DNA of 64,000 nt from Streptomyces sp. NBC_01463 (lineage in GTDB: Bacteria > Actinomycetota > Actinomycetes > Streptomycetales > Streptomycetaceae). Of the stretch, positions 1 to 8,761 are shown in pieces. Each line of letters starts with the position of its first letter. The first letter of the stretch is position 1. The stretch lies in NCBI GenBank assembly GCA_036227345.1, contig CP109468.1, forward strand, positions 1,984,001 through 2,048,000. Direction: 5' to 3'. The notes beneath the pieces are model-generated. The model had not been told where the DNA came from, searched no databases, and saw only the letters and a list, made by a program, of their open reading frames with translations. The position numbers and the translations under genes are program-made.

Positions 1-285
1 GAGGTCGCGGTCGGCACGATGCCGCTGACGGCCGTCGCCAAGGGGATGGTGCACGGGCAGGGCGGCATGGTGAAGGTCGTCACGGAGCGGGGCGGCCGGG
101 TCCTCGGTGTGCACCTGGTCGGGCCGCACGTCTCGGAGATGATCGCCGAGAGCCAGCTGATCGTCGGCTGGGACGCCGAACCGTCCGACGTGGCCCGGCA
201 CATCCACGCGCACCCGACGCTCTCGGAGGCGGTCGGCGAGGCCTTCCTCACCCTGGCGGGCCGCGGCCTGCACCAGCGGGCGTGA
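1..285 (+). CDS. lpd: dihydrolipoamide dehydrogenase, C-terminal part (cut by window edge)
   Basis: This is the last 94 codons of a flavoprotein disulfide reductase, read in frame from base 1. The dimerisation-domain signature is clear: a segment on updating and export of the redox partner (GRVLGVHLVGPHVSEMI) followed by HIHAHPTLSEA, where the His-x-x-Pro-T-x-x-E pattern carries the catalytic His-Glu pair contributed to the other subunit's active site. The enzyme reoxidises the lipoyl arm of 2-oxoacid dehydrogenase complexes. The FAD and NAD domains and the redox-active cysteines lie outside the window, so lpd is preferred over mercuric or glutathione reductase on the HAHPTLSEA motif alone. 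Confidence 0.88.
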   Translation, partial: EVAVGTMPLTAVAKGMVHGQGGMVKVVTERGGRVLGVHLVGPHVSEMIAESQLIVGWDAEPSDVARHIHAHPTLSEAVGEAFLTLAGRGLHQRA

Positions 286-314
286 ACGCCTTCCCGATCC
301 GGACGGGACAGCCC

Positions 315-881
315 CTAGGCGGGCGGCCGGAGCGTGGGTGCGGAGAGCCGGAAGGTCATCCGGCCGAAGCTCACCTGGTCGCCCTCGCGCACCGAGACCG
401 TGCCGGTGACGCGCTGGCCGTTGACGCAGGTGCCGTTGGTGGAGCCGAGATCGCGCAGCACCCATCGGCCCGCGTGCGCGGTGAGTTCGGCGTGCATCCG
501 GGAGACCGTCTCGTGGCTGAGGCGGAGTCCGTTGCCCGGGTCGCGGCCGATGCGCAGGGGGTGCGGGCTCGGTGCCGGCAGCAGCAGCTTGGGCAGCCGC
601 TCGGACCGCCACGCCCTGCGTACCCGCTCGGGGAAACCGGAGACCCCGCTGACCACCCGGAACAGCTGCCGCGACCAGCGGCCCTCGCTCTCCAGGTCGG
701 CGGTGAGCGCCTCCAGTTGCTCGGAGCGGTTCGCGGTCAGGGCCAGTTCCATGCGCCGCATGAAGGTGTCGTGCGAGAGCCTGCCTTGTGCCGCGCCCTC
801 CCTGAGCACACCGAGAACACGGTCGCGCTGGGCGTCGGAGAGCCGCGCGGGATACGTGTGGAACTCGGAGGAGGACGTCAC
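315..881 (-). CDS. DUF1707 and FHA domain protein
   Basis: A 188-residue cytoplasmic protein. Residues about 5-60 are a DUF1707 domain (LSDAQRDRVLGVLREG, then the DTFMRRMELAL helix). Residues about 100-185 are a forkhead-associated domain with the phosphothreonine-binding set GR, SRMH and LGSTNGT. FHA domains bind phosphothreonine peptides, so the protein probably reads the output of Ser/Thr kinases; two such kinases lie at 13-17 kb. I chose the GTG at 881 (VTSSSEFHTYPARL) because DUF1707 begins just after it and the longer upstream frame has no domain. It converges on lpd with only 29 bases between them. Confidence 0.9.
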   Translation of the reverse strand: MTSSSEFHTYPARLSDAQRDRVLGVLREGAAQGRLSHDTFMRRMELALTANRSEQLEALTADLESEGRWSRQLFRVVSGVSGFPERVRRAWRSERLPKLLLPAPSPHPLRIGRDPGNGLRLSHETVSRMHAELTAHAGRWVLRDLGSTNGTCVNGQRVTGTVSVREGDQVSFGRMTFRLSAPTLRPPA

Positions 882-1057
882 ACGGCCAATTGTCGGGCCG
901 ACGGCCCCGGGGTGTCCAGAACAACCCCGTTTTCCGCCCTCGCTGACCTGCACGGCCCCGGAATACCCGCAGGCGGCGTGCCCGGGTCGTTGCTACTGTC
1001 GGCGGCCGTGCCGTCCAGGCGACCGCCGGGACGAGCCCGTATACCTGTGGGGGATCC

Positions 1058-2014
1058 GTGCCCGGCGCACCACTCGAAACGACCGTCCGCCCGATCACCG
1101 GCCCGGAGGAGCTCGATCTCTTCTGCCGGCTGTCCTACGTCCTCGACCACGAGCTCGCCGACGACCTCGCGACGGGCCGCCGCCGTCCGGAGTGGATGTG
1201 GGTGGCGCTGCGGGGCGACCGGGTGCTGGCGCGGATCGCCTGGTGGAGCAAGGACGGCAGGGAGCCGCTCTTCCTCGACTTCTTCGACCTGGACGACACC
1301 CTGCCCGAGCCCGAACGCGGCGAGGCCGGGCTGCGGCTGCTGGAGGCGGCGACCGCGGCGGTCGTCCCGGCCGGCGCCCCGCGTCCCGAGTACGGGCGTT
1401 ACGTCCCGCCGGACTGGCGTGAGGACCCGGTGGCCCGTGACGTCGTCGAGGCCCGCATCCGGGTCATGGAACGCACCGGCGCCCGGCTGCTCGTGGAGCG
1501 GCTGCGCCTGGAGTGGCGTGCGGGCACTCCCGTGCCCGCCGGCAGCGGACGGCTGCGGTTCCGGCCGGTCGCCGGGCGGGAGGATCTCCTCGCCCTGATG
1601 ACGCCGGTGATGGAGGGCACCCTCGACGCCCACGGTCGGCAGGACCTGGCGTCCGGGCTCTCGGCGCGCGAGGCGGCGGAGAAGCACTACGACGAGGAGC
1701 TCGCCCACTACTCGACGCCGCAGGAGTGGTGGCGCGTCGCCGAACTCCCGGACGGCGAGCCGGCCGGCTTCGTGATCCCGGCCCGCAACAGCTACAACCC
1801 GATCATCGCGTACATCGGCGTGGTGCCCGCGCACCGCGGTCACGGCTACATCGACGAACTCCTCGCCGAGGGCACCCGGGTGCTCGCCGGGCAGGAGGGC
1901 GTGGAGCGCATCCGGGCCGCGACGGACCTCGGCAACGTGCCGATGGCGAAGTCCTTCGCGCGTCTGGGGTACGTCAACTTCGAGCGCGCCTTCGACATGG
2001 TGTGGGACGCCTGA
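1058..2014 (+). CDS. GNAT family N-acetyltransferase
   Basis: A 318-residue protein with a C-terminal GNAT fold. The acetyl-CoA pyrophosphate loop is visible as VVPAHRGHGYIDELL (about residues 255-270), followed by TDLGNVPMAKSFARLGY, the usual last strand and helix (asparagine, then xxxGF/Y). The N-terminal half (TGPEELDLFCRLSY) looks like a second, degenerate GNAT unit. The GTG start follows a G-rich stretch (GTGGGGGATCC). The substrate is unknown. It is divergent from the FHA gene, across 176 bases that probably hold both promoters. Confidence 0.85.
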   Translation: MPGAPLETTVRPITGPEELDLFCRLSYVLDHELADDLATGRRRPEWMWVALRGDRVLARIAWWSKDGREPLFLDFFDLDDTLPEPERGEAGLRLLEAATAAVVPAGAPRPEYGRYVPPDWREDPVARDVVEARIRVMERTGARLLVERLRLEWRAGTPVPAGSGRLRFRPVAGREDLLALMTPVMEGTLDAHGRQDLASGLSAREAAEKHYDEELAHYSTPQEWWRVAELPDGEPAGFVIPARNSYNPIIAYIGVVPAHRGHGYIDELLAEGTRVLAGQEGVERIRAATDLGNVPMAKSFARLGYVNFERAFDMVWDA

Positions 2015-2029
2015 CGGAGCCGCCCCGCG

Positions 2030-3385
2030 TCAGCGCCCGCCGGCGCGCTGCGCCCGGATGACGTCGCGGTACCAGGCGTAGGAGTCCTTGGGCGTGCGGC
2101 GCAGCGTCTCGTAGTCGATGTGGACCAGGCCGAAGCGCTTGCTGACCCCCTCGGTCCACTCGACGTTGTCGGTGAGCGACCAGGTGAAGTAGCCGCGTAC
2201 GTCGACGCCCGCGTCCATGGCCTGCCGCAGCGCCCGGAGGTGGCCGTCGAGGTAGGCGATCCTGCGGGTGTCCGCGGTGGGTTCGTCGACGGCGCAGCCG
2301 TTCTCGGTGATGTAGAGCGGGGGCAGCCGGTCGCCGTAGCGGTCGCGCAGCTGGACGAGGGTCTCGCGCAGCCCGTCGGGGACGACCGGCCAGCCGAAGT
2401 CGGTCGTCTCGTAGCCCTGGATCTCCCTTATCCCGAAGGGGAGTTCGGCGGGCATCCCGAACCCGGCGAAGCTGTCGGCGGCGTCGGCCCCGGGGGCGCC
2501 GACGAGTGTGGGGTTGTAGTAGTTGACCCCGTACCAGTCGAGCGGGGCCGAGATGGTCCGCAGGTCGTCCTCGACCGGGCCGGGCATCAGTGCGGCGAAG
2601 TTCTCGTCGGGGTAGCGGCCGGTGAGGAGCGGGTCGGCGAACAGCCAGTTGGTGAGGGTGTCGTACACCTCGGCGGCGAAGCGGTCCTCGTCGGACTCAC
2701 CGGCGGTCCAGACCGGGGTGTGCGACAGCGCGATGCCGATGTTGCCGGCGCCGGCGGCCCGCAGCGCGCGCACGGCGAGACCGTGGGCCAGGAGCTGGTG
2801 GTGGGCGGCGGGCAGCGCGTCGAAGAGGAGGGCGCGGCCCGGCGCGTGCTCGCCGAGCGCGTAGCCGAGCATGGTCACTTCGGCGGGTTCGTTGAGGGTG
2901 ATCCACATGGGTACGCGGTCGGCGAGCCGTTCCGCGACGATGCCCGCGTACTCGGCGAAGCGGTAGGCCGTGTCCCGGTTGAGCCAGCCGCCCGCCTCGT
3001 CCAGCGGGAGCGGGGTGTCCCAGTGGTAGAGGGTGGGGGCCGGGGTGATGCCGTGGGCGCAGAGTTCGTCGACGAGCCGGTCGTAGAAGTCGAGCCCCTG
3101 CGGGTTGACCGGTCCGCTGCCGCCGGGGACGACGCGGGGCCAGCTCACCGAGAACCGGAAGGCGTCGGCGCCGAGCCCGGCCAGCAGGGCGACGTCCTCG
3201 CGGTAGTGCCGGTGGAAGCCGGTGCCGCGGGTGGTGTCCGTGCCGTCCTTGATGCGCCCGGGCTGCGCGGCGAACGCGTCCCAGCCGGAGGGCCCCTTCC
3301 CGTCGGTGTCGGCGGCGCCCTCGGTCTGGAAGGCGGAGGCGGAGGCTCCCCAGAGGAAACCGGGCGGGAAGGGCGGCACGGTCAT
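2030..3385 (-). CDS. family GH1 beta-glucosidase
   Basis: A 451-residue (beta/alpha)8 glycosidase covering the full length of the family. It starts with the GH1 signature FPPGFLWGASASAFQTEG. The acid/base glutamate is E166 in ITLNEPAE and the nucleophile is E361 in YITENGC. It has no signal peptide, so it acts in the cytoplasm on imported beta-glucosides such as cellobiose. The ATG at 3385 is preferred: it sits 5 bases after GGAGG, while the GTG four codons upstream overlaps that ribosome site. It is divergent from treZ; no transporter or LacI regulator is adjacent, although these often accompany GH1 genes. Confidence 0.95.
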   Translation of the reverse strand: MTVPPFPPGFLWGASASAFQTEGAADTDGKGPSGWDAFAAQPGRIKDGTDTTRGTGFHRHYREDVALLAGLGADAFRFSVSWPRVVPGGSGPVNPQGLDFYDRLVDELCAHGITPAPTLYHWDTPLPLDEAGGWLNRDTAYRFAEYAGIVAERLADRVPMWITLNEPAEVTMLGYALGEHAPGRALLFDALPAAHHQLLAHGLAVRALRAAGAGNIGIALSHTPVWTAGESDEDRFAAEVYDTLTNWLFADPLLTGRYPDENFAALMPGPVEDDLRTISAPLDWYGVNYYNPTLVGAPGADAADSFAGFGMPAELPFGIREIQGYETTDFGWPVVPDGLRETLVQLRDRYGDRLPPLYITENGCAVDEPTADTRRIAYLDGHLRALRQAMDAGVDVRGYFTWSLTDNVEWTEGVSKRFGLVHIDYETLRRTPKDSYAWYRDVIRAQRAGGR

Positions 3386-3550
3386 CTCGGCCTCCACAGC
3401 CGTAAGAGGGAGTGCGTAGGACAGAACCTGACAGGGGAATGATCAGGACCAGACCTTAATGGCCAGTAACGGGCTCGATCCAGTGTCGCGGGTCGAAGAT
3501 CGCGCCTTCTGCCGACCATGGGCCGGTACACGGAGACGAGGGAGCGCCAC

Positions 3551-5311
3551 ATGTTGTTCGAGGTATGGGCACCGGATGCGGAATCGGCCGTGCTGCGGCT
3601 GTCGGGTGAGCCGCGGACCATGGAGCGTGATCCGGGCCGGGCGGGCTGGTGGACCGCGGAGGCCGACGCCGCGGACGGCGACCGTTACGGCTTCGCCCTC
3701 GACGGCGGACCGGTGCGCCCCGATCCGCGCTCCCGCCGCCAGCCGGACGGTCCGGACGGCGAGAGCGCGGTGGTCGACCACGGCGGGTACGCGTGGCGGA
3801 GCGACTGGACGGGGCGCGGTCTGCCGGGCGCCATCCTGTACGAGCTCCACATCGGTACGTACACCGCCGACGGCACCTTCGACGCGGCGGCGGCGCGGCT
3901 GGGGCACCTCGCCGAGCTGGGCGTCACCCATGTGTCGCTGATGCCCGTCTGCCCCTTCCCCGGCGTCCACGGCTGGGGGTACGAGGGGGTGTCGCTGTGG
4001 GCGGTGCACGAACCGTACGGCGGGCCGGAGGGGCTGAAGCGCTTCGTCGACGCGGCGCACGGGCTCGGGCTCGCCGTGGTCCTGGACGTGGTCCACAACC
4101 ACCTGGGCCCGTCCGGCAATTACCTCCCCGCCTTCGGCCCGTACTTCACCGAGACCCACCACACGCCGTGGGGTGCGGCCGTCAATCTGGACGCGCCCGG
4201 CTCGGACGAGGTGCGGGCCTTCCTGCTGGGCAGCGCGCTCGCCTGGCTGCGCGACTACCGGCTGGACGGACTGCGGCTCGACGCGGTCCACGCCCTGGCC
4301 GACACCCGGGCGCTCACCTTCCTGGAGGAGCTGTCGACCGCGGCCGACGCGCTCTCGGCGGAGCTGGGCCGCCCGCTCTCCCTCATCGCCGAGTCCGATC
4401 TCTGCGACCCGCGCACGACCACTCCGCGCGAGTCCGGCGGCATCGGTCTGCACGCCCAGTGGAACGACGACTTCCACCACTGTCTGCACACCGCGCTGAC
4501 CGGCGAGTCCCAGGGTTACTACGCGGACTTCGCGGCCGCCCCGCTGGCCGGTCTCGCCAAGACCATGACCAGCGCCTTCTTCCACGACGGCACGTACTCC
4601 AGCTTCCGGGGCCGTACGCACGGCCGGCCGGTCGACGTCACCCGCAGCGCCGCCCACCGCTTCGTCGGCTACGCCCAGACCCATGACCAGATCGGCAACC
4701 GGGCGCTCGGCGACCGGCTGGCCGGCTCCCTCTCCCCCGGTCTGCTGGCCTGTGCGGCGGCGCTCGTGCTGACCGGCCCGTTCACCCCGATGCTGTTCAT
4801 GGGCGAGGAGTGGGGCGCACGGACCCCCTGGCAGTTCTTCACCGACCACACCGATCCGGAGCTCGCCGAGGCCGTCCGCACGGGCAGACGGCGGGAGTTC
4901 GGGGCGCACGGCTGGGCCGAGGAGGACATCCCGGACCCGCAGGACCCGGCCACCCGGGACCGTTCCTGTCTGGACTGGAGCGAGCCCGAGCGCGAACCGC
5001 ACGCCCGTCTGCACGCCTGGTACCGCGAACTGATCGCCCTGCGCCACGCGCTGCCCGACCTCTGCGACCCGGATCTGGCGACGGTGCGGACGGCGTTCGA
5101 CGACGGGGCACGCTGGCTGGCGTTCCGCCGGGGCGATCTGCGGGTCGCGGTCAACCTCGACGAGAAGCCGGCCACGATCCCGCTCGGCGGCGGCCGGCAC
5201 CGCGGCGGCGGGGGCCGGGTGCTGGCCGCCTGGCTGCCCGTCGACCCGCCCGGTGCGGACGGGGCGCTGCATCTGCCGCCGGAGTCGTGCGTGGTGCTGG
5301 CCGACGACTGA
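3551..5311 (+). CDS. treZ: malto-oligosyltrehalose trehalohydrolase
   Basis: A 586-residue GH13 enzyme that releases trehalose from maltooligosyl-trehalose made by TreY. It starts with the TreZ N-terminal sandwich (LFEVWAPDAESAVLRLSG). The barrel carries the four GH13 regions: DVVHNHLGP, GLRLDAVHAL with nucleophile D244, LIAESD with acid/base E281, and THDQIGN with transition-state stabiliser D379. The subfamily signature HGWGYEGVSLWAVHEPYGG is also present. The start follows GAGGGAGCGCCAC and leads straight into the conserved FEVWAP. treY is not adjacent on the visible side. The role is trehalose synthesis from glycogen-type glucans for osmotic or spore protection. Confidence 0.96.
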   Translation: MLFEVWAPDAESAVLRLSGEPRTMERDPGRAGWWTAEADAADGDRYGFALDGGPVRPDPRSRRQPDGPDGESAVVDHGGYAWRSDWTGRGLPGAILYELHIGTYTADGTFDAAAARLGHLAELGVTHVSLMPVCPFPGVHGWGYEGVSLWAVHEPYGGPEGLKRFVDAAHGLGLAVVLDVVHNHLGPSGNYLPAFGPYFTETHHTPWGAAVNLDAPGSDEVRAFLLGSALAWLRDYRLDGLRLDAVHALADTRALTFLEELSTAADALSAELGRPLSLIAESDLCDPRTTTPRESGGIGLHAQWNDDFHHCLHTALTGESQGYYADFAAAPLAGLAKTMTSAFFHDGTYSSFRGRTHGRPVDVTRSAAHRFVGYAQTHDQIGNRALGDRLAGSLSPGLLACAAALVLTGPFTPMLFMGEEWGARTPWQFFTDHTDPELAEAVRTGRRREFGAHGWAEEDIPDPQDPATRDRSCLDWSEPEREPHARLHAWYRELIALRHALPDLCDPDLATVRTAFDDGARWLAFRRGDLRVAVNLDEKPATIPLGGGRHRGGGGRVLAAWLPVDPPGADGALHLPPESCVVLADD

Positions 5312-5374
5312 CCGCCCGCGCCCTCGCCCGCAAACCAGGTGCGGCCGGGAGCCGCCGTGGTGTGTCATCGGGGG

Positions 5375-6244
5375 ATGGTGACGACGATGCCGGACGCGCC
5401 GGGAGCCGGCCGGCTGGCCGAGGCCGTGGGCGTGCTGCGGGAGTGGCAGGACGACGGGGCGCCGATGCAACTGCATCCGGGGGACCTGGGCTGGTTCTGG
5501 CGGGCCGGGCCGGAGGCGACCGCCGCGGCGGTCCGGACGTGGAGCGGGGACGGCCGGATCCTCGCCGTCGGGCTGCTGGACGGCCCCGGTCTCCTGCGGC
5601 TCACGATCGCGCCGGACGCCCGCCAGGACGAGGCACTGGCCCGGCAGTTGGTCGCGGACGCGACCGATCCGGCGCGCGGTGTGCTGCCCGCGGGGAGGGC
5701 GAACATCGAGGCGCCGGCGGATGCGCTGGTCCAGGAGCTGCTGGCCGGGGAGGGCTGGGGCACCGACGAGCCGTGGACGCCGCTGAGCCGCGACCTCACC
5801 GAGCCGGTGCGCGACCCGGGTGTGCGGATCGAGGTGACCGGGCCGGAGCGGGCCCACGTGTACACCGCGGTGCACCGGGCGGCCTTCGCCGGTTCGCGGT
5901 GCACGGACGAGAGCTGGCACGCGATGGCGGCCGGACTGCCGTACGCGGAGGCCAGGTCCCTGGTCGCGTACGACGGCCGGGGCGACGCGGTGGCGGCGGT
6001 GACGGTGTGGTCGGCGGGGCCGGGCAGGCCCGGGCTGCTCGAACCGATGGGCGTGCACCGGGACCACCGCCGCCGCGGCCACGGTGAGGCGATCACCGTC
6101 GCCGCGGCCGCCGCGCTCAGGGAACTGGGCTCGTCCAGCGCGCTCGTGTGCACCCCCACCGCCAACCCGGGCGCCGTCGCCACCTACGAGGCGGCGGGCT
6201 TCCGGCGGCGCCCCGAGGTCCGGGACCGCTGCCGGGAGGCGTAG
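5375..6244 (+). CDS. GNAT family N-acetyltransferase
   Basis: A 289-residue protein with a C-terminal GNAT domain: GVHRDHRRRGHGEAITVAAAAAL is the acetyl-CoA loop (Q/R-x-x-G-x-G/A) and CTPTANPGAVATYEAAGF is the terminal strand with the typical N-x-x-A-x-x-x-Y-x-x-x-GF pattern. The N-terminal 150 residues look like a divergent second domain beginning with a tryptophan-rich segment (GDLGWFWRAG). The start chosen is the ATG at 5375 preceded by GGGGG. It lies 63 bases after treZ on the same strand and converges on the M24 peptidase gene. The substrate is unknown. Confidence 0.85.
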   Translation: MVTTMPDAPGAGRLAEAVGVLREWQDDGAPMQLHPGDLGWFWRAGPEATAAAVRTWSGDGRILAVGLLDGPGLLRLTIAPDARQDEALARQLVADATDPARGVLPAGRANIEAPADALVQELLAGEGWGTDEPWTPLSRDLTEPVRDPGVRIEVTGPERAHVYTAVHRAAFAGSRCTDESWHAMAAGLPYAEARSLVAYDGRGDAVAAVTVWSAGPGRPGLLEPMGVHRDHRRRGHGEAITVAAAAALRELGSSSALVCTPTANPGAVATYEAAGFRRRPEVRDRCREA

Positions 6245-6258
6245 GGGCGGGGGCGGTG

Positions 6259-7389
6259 CTACTCGACGATCGCCAGTTCGCGCGCGGTGGCGTTGAGGCG
6301 CCGGCCGCCGTCCTCGGTGACGGTCACGATGTCCTCGATCCGGACGCCGAAGCGGCCCGGCAGATAGATGCCGGGCTCCACGGAGAAGCACATGCCGGGC
6401 ACGAGCGGCAGCTCCTCGCCCTCGATCATGTACGGGGGTTCGTGGGTGGTGACACCGATGCCGTGGCCGGTGCGGTGGATGAAGCGTTCCCCGTAGCCGA
6501 ACTCGGTGATGACGGCGCGGGCCGCCCGGTCGATCTCCTGGCAGGCGACGCCGGGCCGCACGGCCTTGCAGCCCGCCTCCTGAGCCTCCCGCACGATGTC
6601 GTGGACCCGCTGTTCCTCGGGCGTGGGCTCGCCGACGTGGACCGTACGGGAGGTGTCGGAGCCGTAACCGTGCTTGAGGCCGCCGAAGTCGAGCACGACC
6701 ATGTCGCCCCGCTCGATGGTGCGGTCACCCGCCTCGTGGTGCGGGTTGGCGCCGTTCGGTCCGGAGCCGACCACGGTGAAGTCGACCTGGGAGTGGCCGG
6801 ACTCGGTGAGCAGCCGGGCCAGGTCGGCGGCCACGTCGGTCTCCCTGCGGCCGGCGAACCGGACCTTCAGGATCTCCTCGTACGTGGCGTCGGCGGCGGC
6901 CCCGGCGGCGGCGAGCCGGTCCAGCTCATGGCTGTCCTTGACGGCGCGCAGCATCGGCAGGACCTCGGTGAGCGAGGCGTACGAGGTGCCGGGCAACAGC
7001 TGCTGGAGGCCGAGCAGATGCATCGCCCAGGCGTTGTCGCTGATCCCGAACCGGCCCTTCGCGTCGAGCAGCGGCGCGGTGACGGCGTACGGGTCCTTGC
7101 CGTCGGTCCAGTCGCGCAGGGTCAGGGCGGGTGCCCCGACGGCCTTCTCCGCGTCGGCGGCCTCCAGCGTCGGCACGACCAGGACCGGGTCCTGACCGGC
7201 GGTCAGGACGAGGACCGTGAGGCGTTCGGTGATGGCGGTGGGCTGGTAGCCGGTCAGGTGGACGAGGTCGGGTCCCGGTGCGACCAGGACGCCCGCGAGT
7301 CCGGCGGCCGCGGCGCTCTCGGCGGCGCGCGTCATCCGGGCCCGGTAGTCGTCGGCGGTGAACGGCACGGGCTGGTTCGGGCTGGACAT
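6259..7389 (-). CDS. M24 family aminopeptidase (Xaa-Pro peptidase type)
   Basis: A 376-residue metallopeptidase. The N-terminal creatinase-like domain covers residues about 12-140 and the pita-bread catalytic domain about 150-370. The five metal ligands are recognisable: two aspartates in VVLDFGGLKHGYGSDTSRT, the histidine of RTGHGIGVTTHEPP, and glutamates in FSVEPGIYL and GVRIEDIVTVTE. The HGIG and EPG motifs are typical of Xaa-Pro aminopeptidases and dipeptidases. The ATG at 7389 is set by a strong AGGAGG 7 bases upstream. It has no export signal, so it probably works in cytoplasmic peptide turnover. Confidence 0.92.
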   Translation of the reverse strand: MSSPNQPVPFTADDYRARMTRAAESAAAAGLAGVLVAPGPDLVHLTGYQPTAITERLTVLVLTAGQDPVLVVPTLEAADAEKAVGAPALTLRDWTDGKDPYAVTAPLLDAKGRFGISDNAWAMHLLGLQQLLPGTSYASLTEVLPMLRAVKDSHELDRLAAAGAAADATYEEILKVRFAGRRETDVAADLARLLTESGHSQVDFTVVGSGPNGANPHHEAGDRTIERGDMVVLDFGGLKHGYGSDTSRTVHVGEPTPEEQRVHDIVREAQEAGCKAVRPGVACQEIDRAARAVITEFGYGERFIHRTGHGIGVTTHEPPYMIEGEELPLVPGMCFSVEPGIYLPGRFGVRIEDIVTVTEDGGRRLNATARELAIVE

Positions 7390-7457
7390 GCGGGACCTCC
7401 TGGCGGCGCGGAACGGCTCTCTGCATCCTGCCCGTCCGGGCTCCGGACCGCGAGTGG

Positions 7458-8099
7458 TCAGGACGGCGTGCCGTCCGCCGTCCGTACGACGAGGTCGGCG
7501 CGGTCGCGGCCCGGGGCGACGAGCCGCGCGTTGGCCTCGTCGGACCCCGCGACCCAGCGCTCCGCGAAGGCCCGCGGCTTTCCGTACCGCACATGGCGAT
7601 CGACGAGCCGGCGGACGCGCACCTCGTCGTCGAGCTCCAGGAACCACGCCTCGTCCAGCAGTCCGCGCACCGGCGCCCACGGCCCCTCCCCGTACAGGAG
7701 GTAGTTTCCCTCGGTGACGACGAGCGGGACGTGTGGCGGTACGGGCACGGAGCCGGCGACCGGTTCCTCCAGGGACCTGTCGAAGGCGGGGGCGTAGACG
7801 ACGGTCCCGGGTTCGGGGGTCCGCAGTCGCCGGAGCAGGGCCGCGTATCCGGCGGCGTCGAACGTGTCGGGCGCGCCCTTGCGGTCCGCCCGGCCGAGCC
7901 GCTCCAGTTCGGTCTGGGCCAGGTGGAAGCCGTCCATCGGGACGAGGACGGCGAGCGGTCCGAGCGCGTCGACGAGCTGCTGCGCCAGGGTCGACTTCCC
8001 GGCGCCGGGCGGCCCGGCGATACCGAGGATGCGGCGGTCCCCGGCAGCGGCGAGGCGGCGGGCGCGGGCCGTCAGGCCGGTGAGGTCCTTGGTGTCCAT
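7458..8099 (-). CDS. P-loop nucleoside/sugar kinase family protein
   Basis: A 213-residue kinase of the uridine kinase / pantothenate kinase / phosphoribulokinase group. The Walker A motif GIAGPPGAGKST lies near residue 25. The substrate-loop aspartate is in VPMDGFHLAQ, and the lid-type sequence VVTEGNYLLYG follows, where the E-G-N-Y motif is typical of YggC/FrcK-like members. The LELDDEVRVRRLVDRH segment matches the lid helix. The phosphoacceptor could be a nucleoside, pantothenate-like compound or fructose-type sugar; the sequence does not decide it. It is separated from the M24 peptidase gene by 68 bases. Confidence 0.87.
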   Translation of the reverse strand: MDTKDLTGLTARARRLAAAGDRRILGIAGPPGAGKSTLAQQLVDALGPLAVLVPMDGFHLAQTELERLGRADRKGAPDTFDAAGYAALLRRLRTPEPGTVVYAPAFDRSLEEPVAGSVPVPPHVPLVVTEGNYLLYGEGPWAPVRGLLDEAWFLELDDEVRVRRLVDRHVRYGKPRAFAERWVAGSDEANARLVAPGRDRADLVVRTADGTPS

Positions 8100-8180
8100 G
8101 CCGGATAGTGTCCCGCTACGGGCCCGGCGGCCTCCGGGCCGTACCCCTCCCCCGCCCGCCCCGAGCACCGAGGATCCCCC

Positions 8181-8576
8181 ATGTCCCACATCGCCCTGGT
8201 CACCCTGGTCGTCCGCGAGTACGACGAGGCCCGTGACTTCTACACCGAGGCCCTCGGCTTCGAACTGGTCGAGGACACCGACCGGGGCGACGGCTCCCGC
8301 TGGGTCGTGGTGCGGCCGCGCGGCGGGCAGGGCACGGGTCTGCTGCTGGCCCGCGCCAAGGACGGCGCGCAGTCGGCGAGCGTCGGGGCGCAGACCGGCG
8401 GACGGGTCGGCTTCTTCCTGCACACCGAGGACTTCGCGGGCGACCACGCGCGCATGCTGGCGGCCGGGGTTCGGTTCCTGGAGGAGCCGCGGCACGAGGT
8501 CTACGGCTCGGTCGCGGTCTTCGAGGATCTCTACGGCAACCGCTGGGACCTGCTCCAGCCCGCGCCGACGGCGTAG
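8181..8576 (+). CDS. VOC (glyoxalase/bleomycin-resistance fold) protein
   Basis: A 131-residue single-domain protein with two beta-alpha-beta-beta-beta units. The start MSHIALVTLVVREYDEARDFY and the end VFEDLYGNRWDLLQP are the standard VOC strand-helix and E/D-D-x-x-G-N-x-W/F motifs. The metal-site pattern (H3 at the N-terminus, E and D near the end) is compatible with a metal-dependent member. Such small VOC proteins are often isomerases, dioxygenases or drug-binding proteins; the function here is unknown. It is divergent from the kinase gene with 81 bases between them. Confidence 0.9.
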   Translation: MSHIALVTLVVREYDEARDFYTEALGFELVEDTDRGDGSRWVVVRPRGGQGTGLLLARAKDGAQSASVGAQTGGRVGFFLHTEDFAGDHARMLAAGVRFLEEPRHEVYGSVAVFEDLYGNRWDLLQPAPTA

Positions 8577-8761
8577 CCCCGCACGACTCCGGCCCTTCCC
8601 GGGGGCCGTCGGACCTTGCCATGATCCGGCCATGCCGGCGAGCGGAACGTCCCCGGTGTACGTGGACGGCCGTCACCCTGTTCGGCGGCGGCGGGACGGG
8701 GGGTTCGCCCCGGAGACCCCGGTGGTGGACGCGGGGTCGTGAGCGCGGTGCGTCCAGGGGC

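Noticed and set aside
3443..6391. 982-codon open frame on the minus strand
   Set aside because: It lies opposite treZ and the GNAT gene, has Arg/Gly/Pro-rich composition typical of antisense frames in GC-rich DNA, and no ribosome site or domain.
8621..8742. Short plus-strand frame between the VOC and LysR genes, starting near ATGCCGGCGAGCGG
   Set aside because: About 36 codons, no ribosome site and no recognisable sequence; reported as intergenic.
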